Assembly (NCBI GenBank): GCA_963709325.1
Contig: CAVPVV010000001.1
Location: forward strand, 930,001 to 994,000
DNA from: VFZN01 sp963709325
GTDB taxonomy: Bacteria > Acidobacteriota > Vicinamibacteria > Vicinamibacterales > UBA2999
DNA: 64,000 nucleotides
Direction of reading: 5' to 3'
Made by a program: the position numbers and the translations under genes. This document shows, one piece after another, positions 56,715 through 64,000 of this stretch (position 1 is its first letter; the number at the start of each line of letters is the position of its first letter). The notes under the pieces were generated by a model. It had not been told where the DNA came from. It saw only the letters and a list, made by a program, of their open reading frames with translations, and ran no database searches.

Positions 56715-58190
56715 TCAGCGCTGACGTCGATACAGGGCAACATTGCCTCCGTCACACACCCGCTCGTAGCCGTCGATGAAATGCGGGTTGGCCCGGATCT
56801 GTTGGGCGATGACGTCTCCACCTTCCGCAACCTCTTCGACCAGCATCCAGCCGGCAAACGGGGCGCCGCCGTTCGCGATTGCCTCGTCCCACATCGGGTG
56901 GTTTCCCTCGTGCAGGAAATCGTGAATCCCGAGGCCGATCTGCGACAGCTCCTGCATATAGTGGGCGAGCGAGCCCATGCTCGCGAAGATCGTCTCACCG
57001 TGGTAGGCGCGCGCGAGGCAGGCGGTGACGGCCTGCCGGCCGATGCCGTTAACCCGATCGAGTTGCGCTTCGACGATCATTGGTGCCGTCGAATCCAGCG
57101 GGCGGACGTCGCGCGCGACGAGGATTAGCGCGGCGACGGCGACCACCGGCGCGGCTCGCCGAGACAGGCTCACGGCCAGCCCGATAGCCAGCGCGGACGC
57201 CACCACCAGCGGGATCTCGTAGCGGATCCGGAACGGGTGCCCGGAGAGGAACGCCGAGAAGGGGAGAGCCGCCGCGGCGAACAGGCCAAGCGGCACCAGC
57301 AGCGCCGCACCCTGGCGCCATCGAAGCGCCGCGAACGCGAGCACCGCGACCGCGACGAGCGCGAGCCGCACCAGCCATCGGCCGCCGAGTTCGCGCGTGC
57401 CCTCGAGGATCTGGTCGAACACGACGCCGGGCTGCCCCTGCAAGGTGGCGTCCGGGACGAAGAAGCCGCCGCTGACGAACCACTCGCCCACGGTGACGCG
57501 GCTGAGGACCAGAAAGAAAATTGCCGCGCCGATGGGATACCGCGCGAGTTGCCAGAACGCGCGAACCAGGTCGCCGGTCGCCGCGCCCCGCCGTCGTCGT
57601 GCGATGATCGCGATCACGACGAGCGCGCCGACAACCGGCCAGGCTTCGTAGCGGGTCAGGCACGCCGCTACCATCCACCATCCCAGGCGCTTTGGAACTT
57701 CGAGGGTCTCACTTGTCGCCCAGTCGGTGAGGAGCCACGCGGTCATCAGCGTCGTGCCGAAGAGCAGCGGCTCGGTCATCGGCGTCGCATGCAGGTACAG
57801 CACGTTCGGATTCGACACGAATAGGGCAGCAGATGTCAGCGCGCCGGCGCGGGACCCAGTGAGGCGGAGGACGATTGCACTCATCGAGGCCGCGCCCAGT
57901 CCCAGGGCGGCGACTGAGAGGGCAATCGCCGACCATCCGGTTCGATAGAACAGGTCCACCTGCACGGGAAGCGCATTGAGCACATGCGGCAGCGGCAGCC
58001 ACACGGCGCCAATCTGCTCCCACCCGGGCGTGATGCTGTCGAAGATGCGGCGCGCGACCACGAGGTGCGCCCTGGCGTCGTAATGGCTCAGCGCGAGGCC
58101 GGCCCGGGAATAGCCGATGGCGGCCGCGGCGCCGGCCAGCGCCGCCACGCCGCCGATCGCACGCGAAAGGACATCGAATCGGCCCGTCAA
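56715..58190 (-). CDS. GT-C-type multispanning membrane glycosyltransferase-like protein
   Basis: An intact 491-residue membrane protein with about ten hydrophobic helices. LALSHYDARAHLVVARRIFD contains the D-A-R-x-H pattern after helix 1 that is typical of PMT/ArnT-like GT-C enzymes (D-x-A/x-H near the first periplasmic loop). YLHATPMTEPLLFGTTLMTA carries an M-T-E-P motif known from GT-C relatives, and WWMVAACLTRYEAWPVVGAL follows. The C-terminal soluble part (FASMGSLAHYMQELSQIGLG, FAGWMLVEEVAEGGDVIAQQ) resembles the end of such proteins. It probably transfers a sugar from a polyprenyl carrier in the periplasm. The start codon is TTG at 58190. It is divergent from the GT2 gene. Confidence 0.8.
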   Translation of the reverse strand: MTGRFDVLSRAIGGVAALAGAAAAIGYSRAGLALSHYDARAHLVVARRIFDSITPGWEQIGAVWLPLPHVLNALPVQVDLFYRTGWSAIALSVAALGLGAASMSAIVLRLTGSRAGALTSAALFVSNPNVLYLHATPMTEPLLFGTTLMTAWLLTDWATSETLEVPKRLGWWMVAACLTRYEAWPVVGALVVIAIIARRRRGAATGDLVRAFWQLARYPIGAAIFFLVLSRVTVGEWFVSGGFFVPDATLQGQPGVVFDQILEGTRELGGRWLVRLALVAVAVLAFAALRWRQGAALLVPLGLFAAAALPFSAFLSGHPFRIRYEIPLVVASALAIGLAVSLSRRAAPVVAVAALILVARDVRPLDSTAPMIVEAQLDRVNGIGRQAVTACLARAYHGETIFASMGSLAHYMQELSQIGLGIHDFLHEGNHPMWDEAIANGGAPFAGWMLVEEVAEGGDVIAQQIRANPHFIDGYERVCDGGNVALYRRQR

Positions 58191-58202
58191 ACGGGATATA
58201 TA

Positions 58203-59195
58203 ATGACCCGATTGCCTCGATCGATGACTCCCGAGCTTTCGATCGTCATCCCCGTTTACAACGAATCGCCCAACGTGAAGCGCCTTTACGAGGAGCTGAC
58301 GGAGGTGTTGGGACAGTACGGCCGGAGTTACGAGCTGGTTATGGTGGACGACGGGAGCGTGGACGACACGTTTGAACAGCTGGCCACCCTCCAGTCACGA
58401 GATCCGCACCTGAGGGTGATCCGGTTCCGCCGCAATTTCGGCCAGACCGCGGCGTTTTCAGCGGGCATCGCCTACGCTCGCGGCCGCCTGGTGGTGCTCT
58501 CCGACGGCGATCTCCAGAATGATCCCCGCGACATCCCGCACATGGTCTCGCGCATCGAGGCCGGCCACGACATCGTCTGCGGATGGCGCAAGGACCGGAA
58601 GGACACGTTCTTCACGCGGCGGATGCCGTCGATGATCGCCAACCGGATGATCTCGTGGGCAACCGGCGTGGATCTGCACGACTACGGATGCTCGCTGAAG
58701 GTGTTTCGCGCCGAAGTCATCAAGCCGCTGCGCCTCTACGGCGAGATGCACCGTTTTCTTCCGGCGATCGCGAGTCAGATTGGCGTCTCCATCGACGAAG
58801 TCGTGGTCAACCATCGCGCCCGGGAGGCTGGGGCCTCGAAGTACGGACTGTCGCGCACGATTCGGGTGATCCTCGACCTGGCGACCGTGAAGTTCCTGCT
58901 GCACTACTCAACGAAGCCGCTGCAGATCTTCGGTCTGCTCGGCGTCGCTGCGCTCGCGCTCGGCACCCTGATTACCGGCTGGCTCGGGTACGTTCGACTG
59001 TTCGGCCACCAGGCGATTGCCGACCGACCACTCCTGCTGCTCGGGATGATGCTGCTCTTCATCGGCGTCCAGCTCGTTACATTCGGGCTGCTCGCCGAGC
59101 TGCTGGCCCGCACCTACTACGAGTCGCAGAACAAGCCCACCTACGTCATTCGCGAGGTCCGCCAGACGGCGGAGCTCGCGTCGGTCGACGGCTGA
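58203..59195 (+). CDS. Family 2 glycosyltransferase with two C-terminal membrane helices (DPMS/ArnC-like)
   Basis: About 330 residues; either the ATG at 58203 or that at 58224 may start it. The second is supported by a TATAAT at 58199-58204 that would otherwise overlap the start. The GT-A domain has LSIVIPVYNESPNVKRLYEE, LVMVDDGSVDDTF, RFRRNFGQTAAFSAGIAYAR and GRLVVLSDGDLQNDPRD (the metal-binding DxD), then YGCSLKVFRAEVIKPLRLYG. Two helices follow (QIFGLLGVAALALGTLITGW and LLLLGMMLLFIGVQLVTFGL). It uses a nucleotide sugar and probably a polyprenyl phosphate acceptor, like ArnC or GtrB, and would supply the divergent GT-C enzyme. The downstream transferase overlaps its stop by 1 bp. Confidence 0.9.
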   Translation: MTRLPRSMTPELSIVIPVYNESPNVKRLYEELTEVLGQYGRSYELVMVDDGSVDDTFEQLATLQSRDPHLRVIRFRRNFGQTAAFSAGIAYARGRLVVLSDGDLQNDPRDIPHMVSRIEAGHDIVCGWRKDRKDTFFTRRMPSMIANRMISWATGVDLHDYGCSLKVFRAEVIKPLRLYGEMHRFLPAIASQIGVSIDEVVVNHRAREAGASKYGLSRTIRVILDLATVKFLLHYSTKPLQIFGLLGVAALALGTLITGWLGYVRLFGHQAIADRPLLLLGMMLLFIGVQLVTFGLLAELLARTYYESQNKPTYVIREVRQTAELASVDG

Positions 59196-59980
59196 TGCCC
59201 GCGGCCGGCACGCGCGAGCACGACCCGCGCATCACCGTGATCCAGGAGGAGCTCTTCAACGAGAAACGCTCCAAGGTGGACAAGTACCGCGAGTTGGTAA
59301 TCGGGCGCCCGGGACTGTGGCCGCTTCTCAAGTACGAGCTCGTAATGATGTTCGCGAGCTGGGTGCCCGGCGCCCTTGGCCTCTTCCTCCGATCGAAGTT
59401 GTATCCGGCGGTGCTCGGCCGGGTCGGCAGGAACGTCGTGTTCGGGGTCAATGTCACGCTCCGCCATCCGCACAAGATCGCCATCGGCGACAATGTCGTC
59501 ATCGACGATCAGTGCTGCCTCGACGCGAAGGGCACCGACAACCGCGGGATCGAGATCGGCAGCGGGGTCTTCGTCGGCCGCAACACCATTCTCAGTTGCA
59601 AGAACGGCGACATCGTCATTGAGGACCACGCCAACCTCGGGTTCAACTGCGAGATCTTCTCGGCTTCGCGTGTCCGGGTCGGCAAGAGCATCCTGATGGC
59701 CGCCTATAGCTACCTGGTCGGCGGGGATCACCTCTACGATCGGGTGGATATCCCGGTCCTGGAACAAGGACGTACCGCCCGGGGTATAGACGTAGGAGAT
59801 GGAGTGTGGCTGGGGACCCACGTTGTGGTCACCGACGGCTCGACGGTAGGCCGCGACGCGATCATCGGCGCCGGCGCCGTAGTCGTGGGAAACATCCCCG
59901 ACTTCGCGATTGCGACGGGTATTCCAGCGAAAGTGATACGGGATCGCCGGGAGTCGGGAAGCGGGAGTCGGGAGTCGTAA
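59195..59980 (+). CDS. Hexapeptide-repeat acyltransferase (WbbJ/LbH type)
   Basis: 261 residues, ATG overlapping the GT2 stop (TGATG). A basic helical N-terminal part (EELFNEKRSKVDKYRELVIG, then LKYELVMMFASWVPGALGLF) leads to a left-handed beta helix: RNVVFGVNVTLRHPHKIAIG, DNVVIDDQCCLDAKGTDNRG, IEIGSGVFVGRNTILSCKNG and VWLGTHVVVTDGSTVGRDAI with the usual hexapeptide period, ending IGAGAVVVGNIPDFAIATGI and PAKVIRDR. It is an O-acetyltransferase of sugar or polysaccharide modification. The last codons (SGSGSRES) are built from GGGAGTC-like repeats, so the C-terminus may be a coding extension into intergenic repeat sequence. Confidence 0.9.
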   Translation: MPAAGTREHDPRITVIQEELFNEKRSKVDKYRELVIGRPGLWPLLKYELVMMFASWVPGALGLFLRSKLYPAVLGRVGRNVVFGVNVTLRHPHKIAIGDNVVIDDQCCLDAKGTDNRGIEIGSGVFVGRNTILSCKNGDIVIEDHANLGFNCEIFSASRVRVGKSILMAAYSYLVGGDHLYDRVDIPVLEQGRTARGIDVGDGVWLGTHVVVTDGSTVGRDAIIGAGAVVVGNIPDFAIATGIPAKVIRDRRESGSGSRES

Positions 59981-60055
59981 GACCTTGAGATCACGAATGC
60001 AGCGTGGCACCTGTAACGGGCCTGGAGCCTGAAGCCCGAAGCCTAGAGCCCGAAT

Positions 60056-61939
60056 ATGTGCGGCATCGTCGGCATCGTCGAGAACGACCTGAGTCGCCCC
60101 GTTCCGCTGGGCGAGCTCCAGCACATGGTTCGCACCCTCGTTCACCGAGGGCCTGACGAAGAGGGGAGTATCACGCTCGACGGCGTCGGCCTCTCGATGC
60201 GTCGTCTCGCGATCGTGGATCTGGCCGGCGGCCAGCAGCCGTTCACGAACGAGGCCGGCGACATCCAGCTTGTCGCGAACGGCGAGATCTATAACTTCCC
60301 GACGCTGCGGCGCGAGCTCGAGGGGTACGGGCACCGGTTCCGATCGCGTTCGGACATCGAGGTCCTGGTCCACGGCTACGAGCAGTGGGGCGTGGACCTG
60401 TTTGCCCGAATTCGGGGCATGTTCGCGCTCGCGCTGTGGGACGGCCGCACGCGTACGCTGGTCGCGGCACGCGACCGCGCGGGGGAAAAGCCGCTCTACT
60501 GGAGCCAGACACCGCAGGGTTTGCGGCTCGCGTCAGAGGTGAAGGCGCTGCTCGTCAGGCCTGAGGTCTCGCGCGAACTGGATCCCGAAGGTCTCGACGA
60601 GTTCCTCACCTACGAATACATCGTCGCGCCGCGCACGATCCTGAAGCACGTGCGCAAGCTCCCGCCCGCCAGTTATCTCGTCTGGCGCGACGGCCGGGTG
60701 GACGTGAAACGGTATTGGGACGCGGCCACGGTGGAGCTGCGCGAGTGGCGCGACAGCGATGCGATTGAGGCGCTCCGCTCCGCGATGCGGCAGGCGGTCG
60801 TCCGCCAGATGATGTCGGACGTTCCGATCGGTGCGTTCCTTTCCGGGGGCATCGACTCCAGCACCCTCGTTGCCTTGATGAGCCAGGCGACGCGCCTCCC
60901 GATCAACACGTTCAGCATGGGGTTCGACGACGGGAGCTACAACGAGCTGGCGTTTGCGCGAGAGGTCGCGGCGGCGTACGGCACGAACCATCGTGAACGG
61001 ACCGTCACGCCGGCACTCGAGCCGCTGTTCGACCAGCTGGTCGTGCACCTCGACGAGCCGTTTGCCGACGTTTCGATGTTCCCGACTTACATGGTGTCGT
61101 CGCTTGCACGGGAGCATGTAACGGTGGCGCTCTCCGGCGATGGCGGCGACGAGCTGTTCGGCGGCTACGACGCGTACGAAGCACAGGCGCTGGCTGCCCG
61201 GCTCGGCAGTTTCGGCGAGGCGGTCATGCCGGCGCTGGCCGCGGTGGCCGCGACACTGCCCCCGACCGAGAAGAAGAAGGGGCTGGTCAACAAGGTGAAG
61301 CGGTTCACGTCCGGGGCTGCGACCGCTCCGAGCGACCTCGGTCACTACCGCTGGATGGTGTACCTGAGCGCGGCAGCCAAGGAGCGTCTGTACGGCGATG
61401 GCCTTCGCGAGCGGCTGCGGGCCTTCGACGTCTACGCGCCAGTGCGGGAGGCGCTGGGCCGCTTTTCGCAGGACGATCTTCTGAACCGCCAGCTCTACGC
61501 CGACCTGAGCGTTTATCTCGCCGATGACATCCTCGTGAAGGTCGACCGGATGGCGATGGCCACGTCGCTCGAGACACGGGCGCCGTTCCTCGACGCCGAT
61601 GTCATGGAGCTCGCGTTCTCGATGCCGGCGCATTTCAAGATCCGCGACGGCGAGCGCAAGTGGGTGCTGAAGCAGGCGATGAAGGGGATCGTGCCGGAGA
61701 CGATCCTCACGCGGAAGAAGGAAGGGTTCAGCATCCCGGTGAAGAACTGGCTGCGGCGCGAGCTGGAGCCGCTGATGCGGACGCTGCTGGCGCCGGACCG
61801 AGTGTGTGCGCGAGGGCTGTTCGACGCCGCCGAGGTGTCGCGTCTGGTCGAGGAGCATGTCGCCGGCCGCGAGAACCACGCCCACACGCTCTTCCCGCTG
61901 ATGGTCTTCGAACGCTGGGCGTCCGAGCACCTGTCCTGA
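60056..61939 (+). CDS. asnB: Glutamine-hydrolysing asparagine synthetase AsnB
   Basis: An intact 627-residue protein. Mature N-terminal Cys2 in MCGIVGIVEND is the glutaminase nucleophile, and RTLVHRGPDEEGSITLDGVG, RLAIVDLAGGQQPF and LVANGEIYNFPTLRRELEGY complete the class II amidotransferase domain. The synthetase domain has FLSGGIDSSTLVALMSQATR (the pyrophosphatase SGGxDS loop), FSMGFDDGSYNELAFAREVA and ALSGDGGDELFGGYDAYEAQ, and LETRAPFLDADVMELAFSMP. It makes asparagine from aspartate or amidates a sugar or peptide precursor; paralogues often sit in exopolysaccharide clusters, as here beside GT2 and hexapeptide genes. CCTGGAGCCTGAAGCCC repeats precede the ATG. Confidence 0.93.
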   Translation: MCGIVGIVENDLSRPVPLGELQHMVRTLVHRGPDEEGSITLDGVGLSMRRLAIVDLAGGQQPFTNEAGDIQLVANGEIYNFPTLRRELEGYGHRFRSRSDIEVLVHGYEQWGVDLFARIRGMFALALWDGRTRTLVAARDRAGEKPLYWSQTPQGLRLASEVKALLVRPEVSRELDPEGLDEFLTYEYIVAPRTILKHVRKLPPASYLVWRDGRVDVKRYWDAATVELREWRDSDAIEALRSAMRQAVVRQMMSDVPIGAFLSGGIDSSTLVALMSQATRLPINTFSMGFDDGSYNELAFAREVAAAYGTNHRERTVTPALEPLFDQLVVHLDEPFADVSMFPTYMVSSLAREHVTVALSGDGGDELFGGYDAYEAQALAARLGSFGEAVMPALAAVAATLPPTEKKKGLVNKVKRFTSGAATAPSDLGHYRWMVYLSAAAKERLYGDGLRERLRAFDVYAPVREALGRFSQDDLLNRQLYADLSVYLADDILVKVDRMAMATSLETRAPFLDADVMELAFSMPAHFKIRDGERKWVLKQAMKGIVPETILTRKKEGFSIPVKNWLRRELEPLMRTLLAPDRVCARGLFDAAEVSRLVEEHVAGRENHAHTLFPLMVFERWASEHLS

Positions 61940-61990
61940 AGAAACTACGATCGCGCGAAGGTCGTGCTCTTCGTGCCTTCGTGCTCTCTC

Positions 61991-63625
61991 TTACGGCACC
62001 GGTAGTTGGTAAAACGTTTCTACAGCGGCAATTTCGGCTGCGCGGCGCTCGTCATCCCAGTTCATCTCACCGGCCATTGCGTCGGCGGCTTTGGCGACCG
62101 CGTCCTCGCCGGGGTGGCCGGCGGAGCCCGCCTCCGTCCGGCGGATGAGGGCATCGGCGAGCGTTACGGCCATCTCCTCCCGCGCGGCGTACGCGATCTC
62201 GAGCGCGGTGACGTCGCACCGCGCGCCGAGCGGGACCGCGAGATGCGGCTCGGAGGCCGCGAGTTTCAACAGCCGGATGCAGTCGGTGCCGTAAGCTCGA
62301 ACCAGCCGCGCGATGAGGGGCTCGGGGACCTCCGGGCGCTCGCGGCAGACGGTCCTGATGAGATCGGACACCCGGGCGATATCTCCACCGGTGAGCGGCG
62401 TGCGATCCGTCCGGCATTCGGGAGCTGCGCGGCCAAGCGATCGAAACGCCGCGTCCACGGCATTGGCGGCGGTCTCGCGCGCCGTCGTGTAGCGGACGCC
62501 GTGGATCGAGACCAGTCCGGGAGCGCCGTGATTGGCATGCTCGACGACCGCGCTTTCCCGGAGCAGCTGGACCTGACTTCCGCTGCCCGACACCATCGGA
62601 AGCAGCCCACGATGAACGAGCAGCACGTCGTCGCGCGTCAATCGGGCGCGGGGAAACGCGCGGCGTCCATCAGCGAGAAACACATCGAGGTCGGCGCCGG
62701 TGACGGTCAGGTCGCTTGCCGCGCCTTGGTGGACGTCGTGGCTCGTGCCGTAGATCGAGATGTTGCGCCACGGCACGATGAAGAGGAAGCGCCCGTCGAC
62801 GCTGCCGCCGCAGGCATGGCTGAGCGCCGGCTGTCGGACGACGATGTTCATGGCCCGGGAAAGCTTCGGGGCCGGGACCGCCCGCGCCGAAGCGGGCAGC
62901 GACTCGACGAGCTCGGGAGCCCAGGCTCCGGCGGCGTTCACGACCACCGAGGCACGGACATCGAACGCCTGGCCGCTGCGTCCGTCGCGGACCCGCGCGC
63001 CGGTCACGCGATTGCCGTCGAGCACGAAGCCGGTCGCGGAGACGTAATTCGCGGCGACCGCGCCCGCCCTCGCTGCCGACAGGGTGAATGAGAACGTCAC
63101 CCGGTCAGCGTTGGTCATCTGGTAGTCGTACCAGATCGCTCCGCCGGAGACAGTCTTCGGATCGACGAGCGGATTCAGCCGCAGCGCGTCGTCGCGGTCG
63201 ACAATGGTGCCGCCCGGCAGGTGCAGGTCGGGATCGCGAATCCCCTCGCTCCGGTCGCTCGCGACCAGATCGTTGACCGCGAGCGCGACGCGCATTGCCA
63301 GCGCGCTCCGCTTCAGGTCAGCCGACGTGGGCACGACGAACGGGAGCGGCCGGACCAGGTGCGGCGCGATGCGGGCCAGCGCGCGTCGCTCGCGGACGAA
63401 CCGCCGCATCTGGCGCAGGTTCATGGCCTGGAGCGACCGCAGCCCGCCGTGGAGCGTCTTGTGGCTGTTGAACGACGTGCCGCCGCCGAAGTCGCCGCGA
63501 TCGATGAGCGCCACCGAGAGGCCGCGCTGGGTGGCATCCCAGGCGGCGGCCGCGCCGTAGATACCTGCCCCGATGACCAGCACGTCGAAGCGGGTGTCCG
63601 CCAGCCGGCGGAGATCGCGCACCAT
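61991..63625 (-). CDS. FAD-dependent glycerol-3-phosphate dehydrogenase (GlpD-like)
   Basis: An intact 544-residue protein. The Rossmann motif is FDVLVIGAGIYGAAAAWDAT, with RGLSVALIDRGDFGGGTSFN and SHKTLHGGLRSLQAMNLRQM the GlpD FAD signature (G-G-T-S/x-x-S-K-x-x-H-G-G-x-R). ALRLNPLVDPKTVSGGAIWY, VVNAAGAWAPELVESL, FLFIVPWRNISIYGTSHDVH and GAPGLVSIHGVRYTTARETA follow, and the C-terminal domain includes LARLVRAYGTDCIRLLKLAA and EMAVTLADALIRRTEAGSAG. It oxidises sn-glycerol-3-phosphate to dihydroxyacetone phosphate with electrons to quinone. It is convergent with asnB and divergent from the following methyltransferase. Neither glpK nor glpF is in the window. Confidence 0.88.
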   Translation of the reverse strand: MVRDLRRLADTRFDVLVIGAGIYGAAAAWDATQRGLSVALIDRGDFGGGTSFNSHKTLHGGLRSLQAMNLRQMRRFVRERRALARIAPHLVRPLPFVVPTSADLKRSALAMRVALAVNDLVASDRSEGIRDPDLHLPGGTIVDRDDALRLNPLVDPKTVSGGAIWYDYQMTNADRVTFSFTLSAARAGAVAANYVSATGFVLDGNRVTGARVRDGRSGQAFDVRASVVVNAAGAWAPELVESLPASARAVPAPKLSRAMNIVVRQPALSHACGGSVDGRFLFIVPWRNISIYGTSHDVHQGAASDLTVTGADLDVFLADGRRAFPRARLTRDDVLLVHRGLLPMVSGSGSQVQLLRESAVVEHANHGAPGLVSIHGVRYTTARETAANAVDAAFRSLGRAAPECRTDRTPLTGGDIARVSDLIRTVCRERPEVPEPLIARLVRAYGTDCIRLLKLAASEPHLAVPLGARCDVTALEIAYAAREEMAVTLADALIRRTEAGSAGHPGEDAVAKAADAMAGEMNWDDERRAAEIAAVETFYQLPVP

Positions 63626-63693
63626 TCAACCGGACATTGTAGGCCACAGATGGGCGGATGGCGCAGATGCAGCAGGTACAATAGCGGGATCGC

Positions 63694-64000
63694 ATGGCTG
63701 ACACGATTGCCGACATTCGGCGGTACTGGAACGCGCGCATCCACGATCTCGAGATGACCGACAAGGAAGTCGGCACGCTCGGCTTCTTCGACGACCTCGA
63801 CGAGTACCGGTTCGACAAGCTGCACTACCTGCCGCAACTGGTGGACTTCGGCGGCTTCGCCAACCACACGCTGCTCGAAGTCGGCTGCGGCATCGGTACC
63901 GACCTCGCGCGTTTCGCGAGAGGCGGCGCGAAGGTCACCGGCGTGGATCTGTCGCAGACGGCCATCGACCTGGCGGCAAAGAACTTCGCCCTGCACGGCC
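63694..64000 (+). CDS. SAM-dependent methyltransferase, N-terminal part (partial)
   Basis: The ATG at 63694 opens a frame that runs off the right edge. ADTIADIRRYWNARIHDLEM is a helical start, then EVGTLGFFDDLDEYRFDKLH and YLPQLVDFGGFANHTLLEVG precede motif I (LLEVGCGIGTDLARFARGGA) and motif II (VTGVDLSQTAIDLAAKNFAL). This is a class I methyltransferase of the UbiE/COQ5-like or Methyltransf_11 type. Several such genes cluster with polysaccharide synthesis; the substrate cannot be told. About 100 residues are visible. Confidence 0.88.
   Translation, partial: MADTIADIRRYWNARIHDLEMTDKEVGTLGFFDDLDEYRFDKLHYLPQLVDFGGFANHTLLEVGCGIGTDLARFARGGAKVTGVDLSQTAIDLAAKNFALHG

Noticed and set aside
60533..61930. 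Long minus-strand open frame opposite asnB
   Set aside because: An antisense shadow: the plus frame has all asparagine synthetase motifs and the opposite frame has none.

Overview
The window is GC-rich bacterial chromosome, most likely from an Acidobacteriota member (Vicinamibacteria-like). This rests on gene content: a Ser/Thr kinase fused to a TolB/WD40-like propeller, a DUF5916-type C-terminus, a MoxR/von Willebrand operon, fibronectin-III secreted proteins, and a Ccm cluster with a CcmF-CcmH fusion. No 16S gene is present, so the placement is an inference.

Layout. (1) 0-8.5 kb, core: the end of a DUF5916 protein, a six-gene minus-strand vWA/MoxR/DUF58 operon, an endonuclease/exonuclease/phosphatase protein and a zinc-ribbon protein. 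(2) 8.57-38.6 kb, a 30-kb genomic island. Perfect 48-bp direct repeats (8574-8621 and 38548-38595) flank it; the right copy is the 3' part of an intact tRNA-Phe(GAA). Just inside the left repeat are a tyrosine integrase, an AlpA-type regulator, a P4/D5-like primase and a probable terminase small subunit, an order resembling phage-inducible satellites. Behind them lie secreted proteins and lipoproteins, an amidase, a DUF1028 protein, a Ser/Thr kinase, many gene fragments and IS remnants. The right half holds defence genes: an HsdR N-terminal fragment, a DUF262/DUF1524 (GmrSD-like) nuclease with a companion gene, and DISARM drmA-drmB-drmC, with drmA fused at its truncated 5' side to a broken DNA ligase gene. 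(3) 38.7-44.3 kb, core: M48 protease, PAP2 phosphatase, recA, DUF457, thiolase, DUF721. (4) 44.4-52.3 kb: maf and a cytochrome c maturation operon with a Cys-type (CxxxY) CcmE, a CcmF-CcmH fusion, two uncharacterised membrane proteins, ccmA, ccmB, ccmC, a ccmD-like gene and one tiny membrane protein. (5) 52.6-64 kb, core: phosphodiesterase, aroK-aroA, an RsbW-like ATPase with an inositol monophosphatase, a polysaccharide group (GT-C, GT2, hexapeptide transferase, asparagine synthetase), a GlpD-like dehydrogenase and the start of a methyltransferase.

Two caveats shape the reading. Many genes between 3.9 and 43.9 kb, including recA, moxR and thiolase, carry single-base frameshifts, mostly +1, while about 20 kb at the right end carries none. 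The simplest explanation is patchy insertion-type consensus error, so frameshifted genes are given as one spanning feature and are not assumed to be dead. Separately, real truncations exist (DNA ligase/drmA junction, HsdR, quinoprotein, IS630, IS3), showing the island was assembled by repeated insertion and deletion.

The best candidates for further work are the tRNA-Phe island as a satellite-like vehicle for a stripped DISARM system, and the variant cytochrome c maturation operon.
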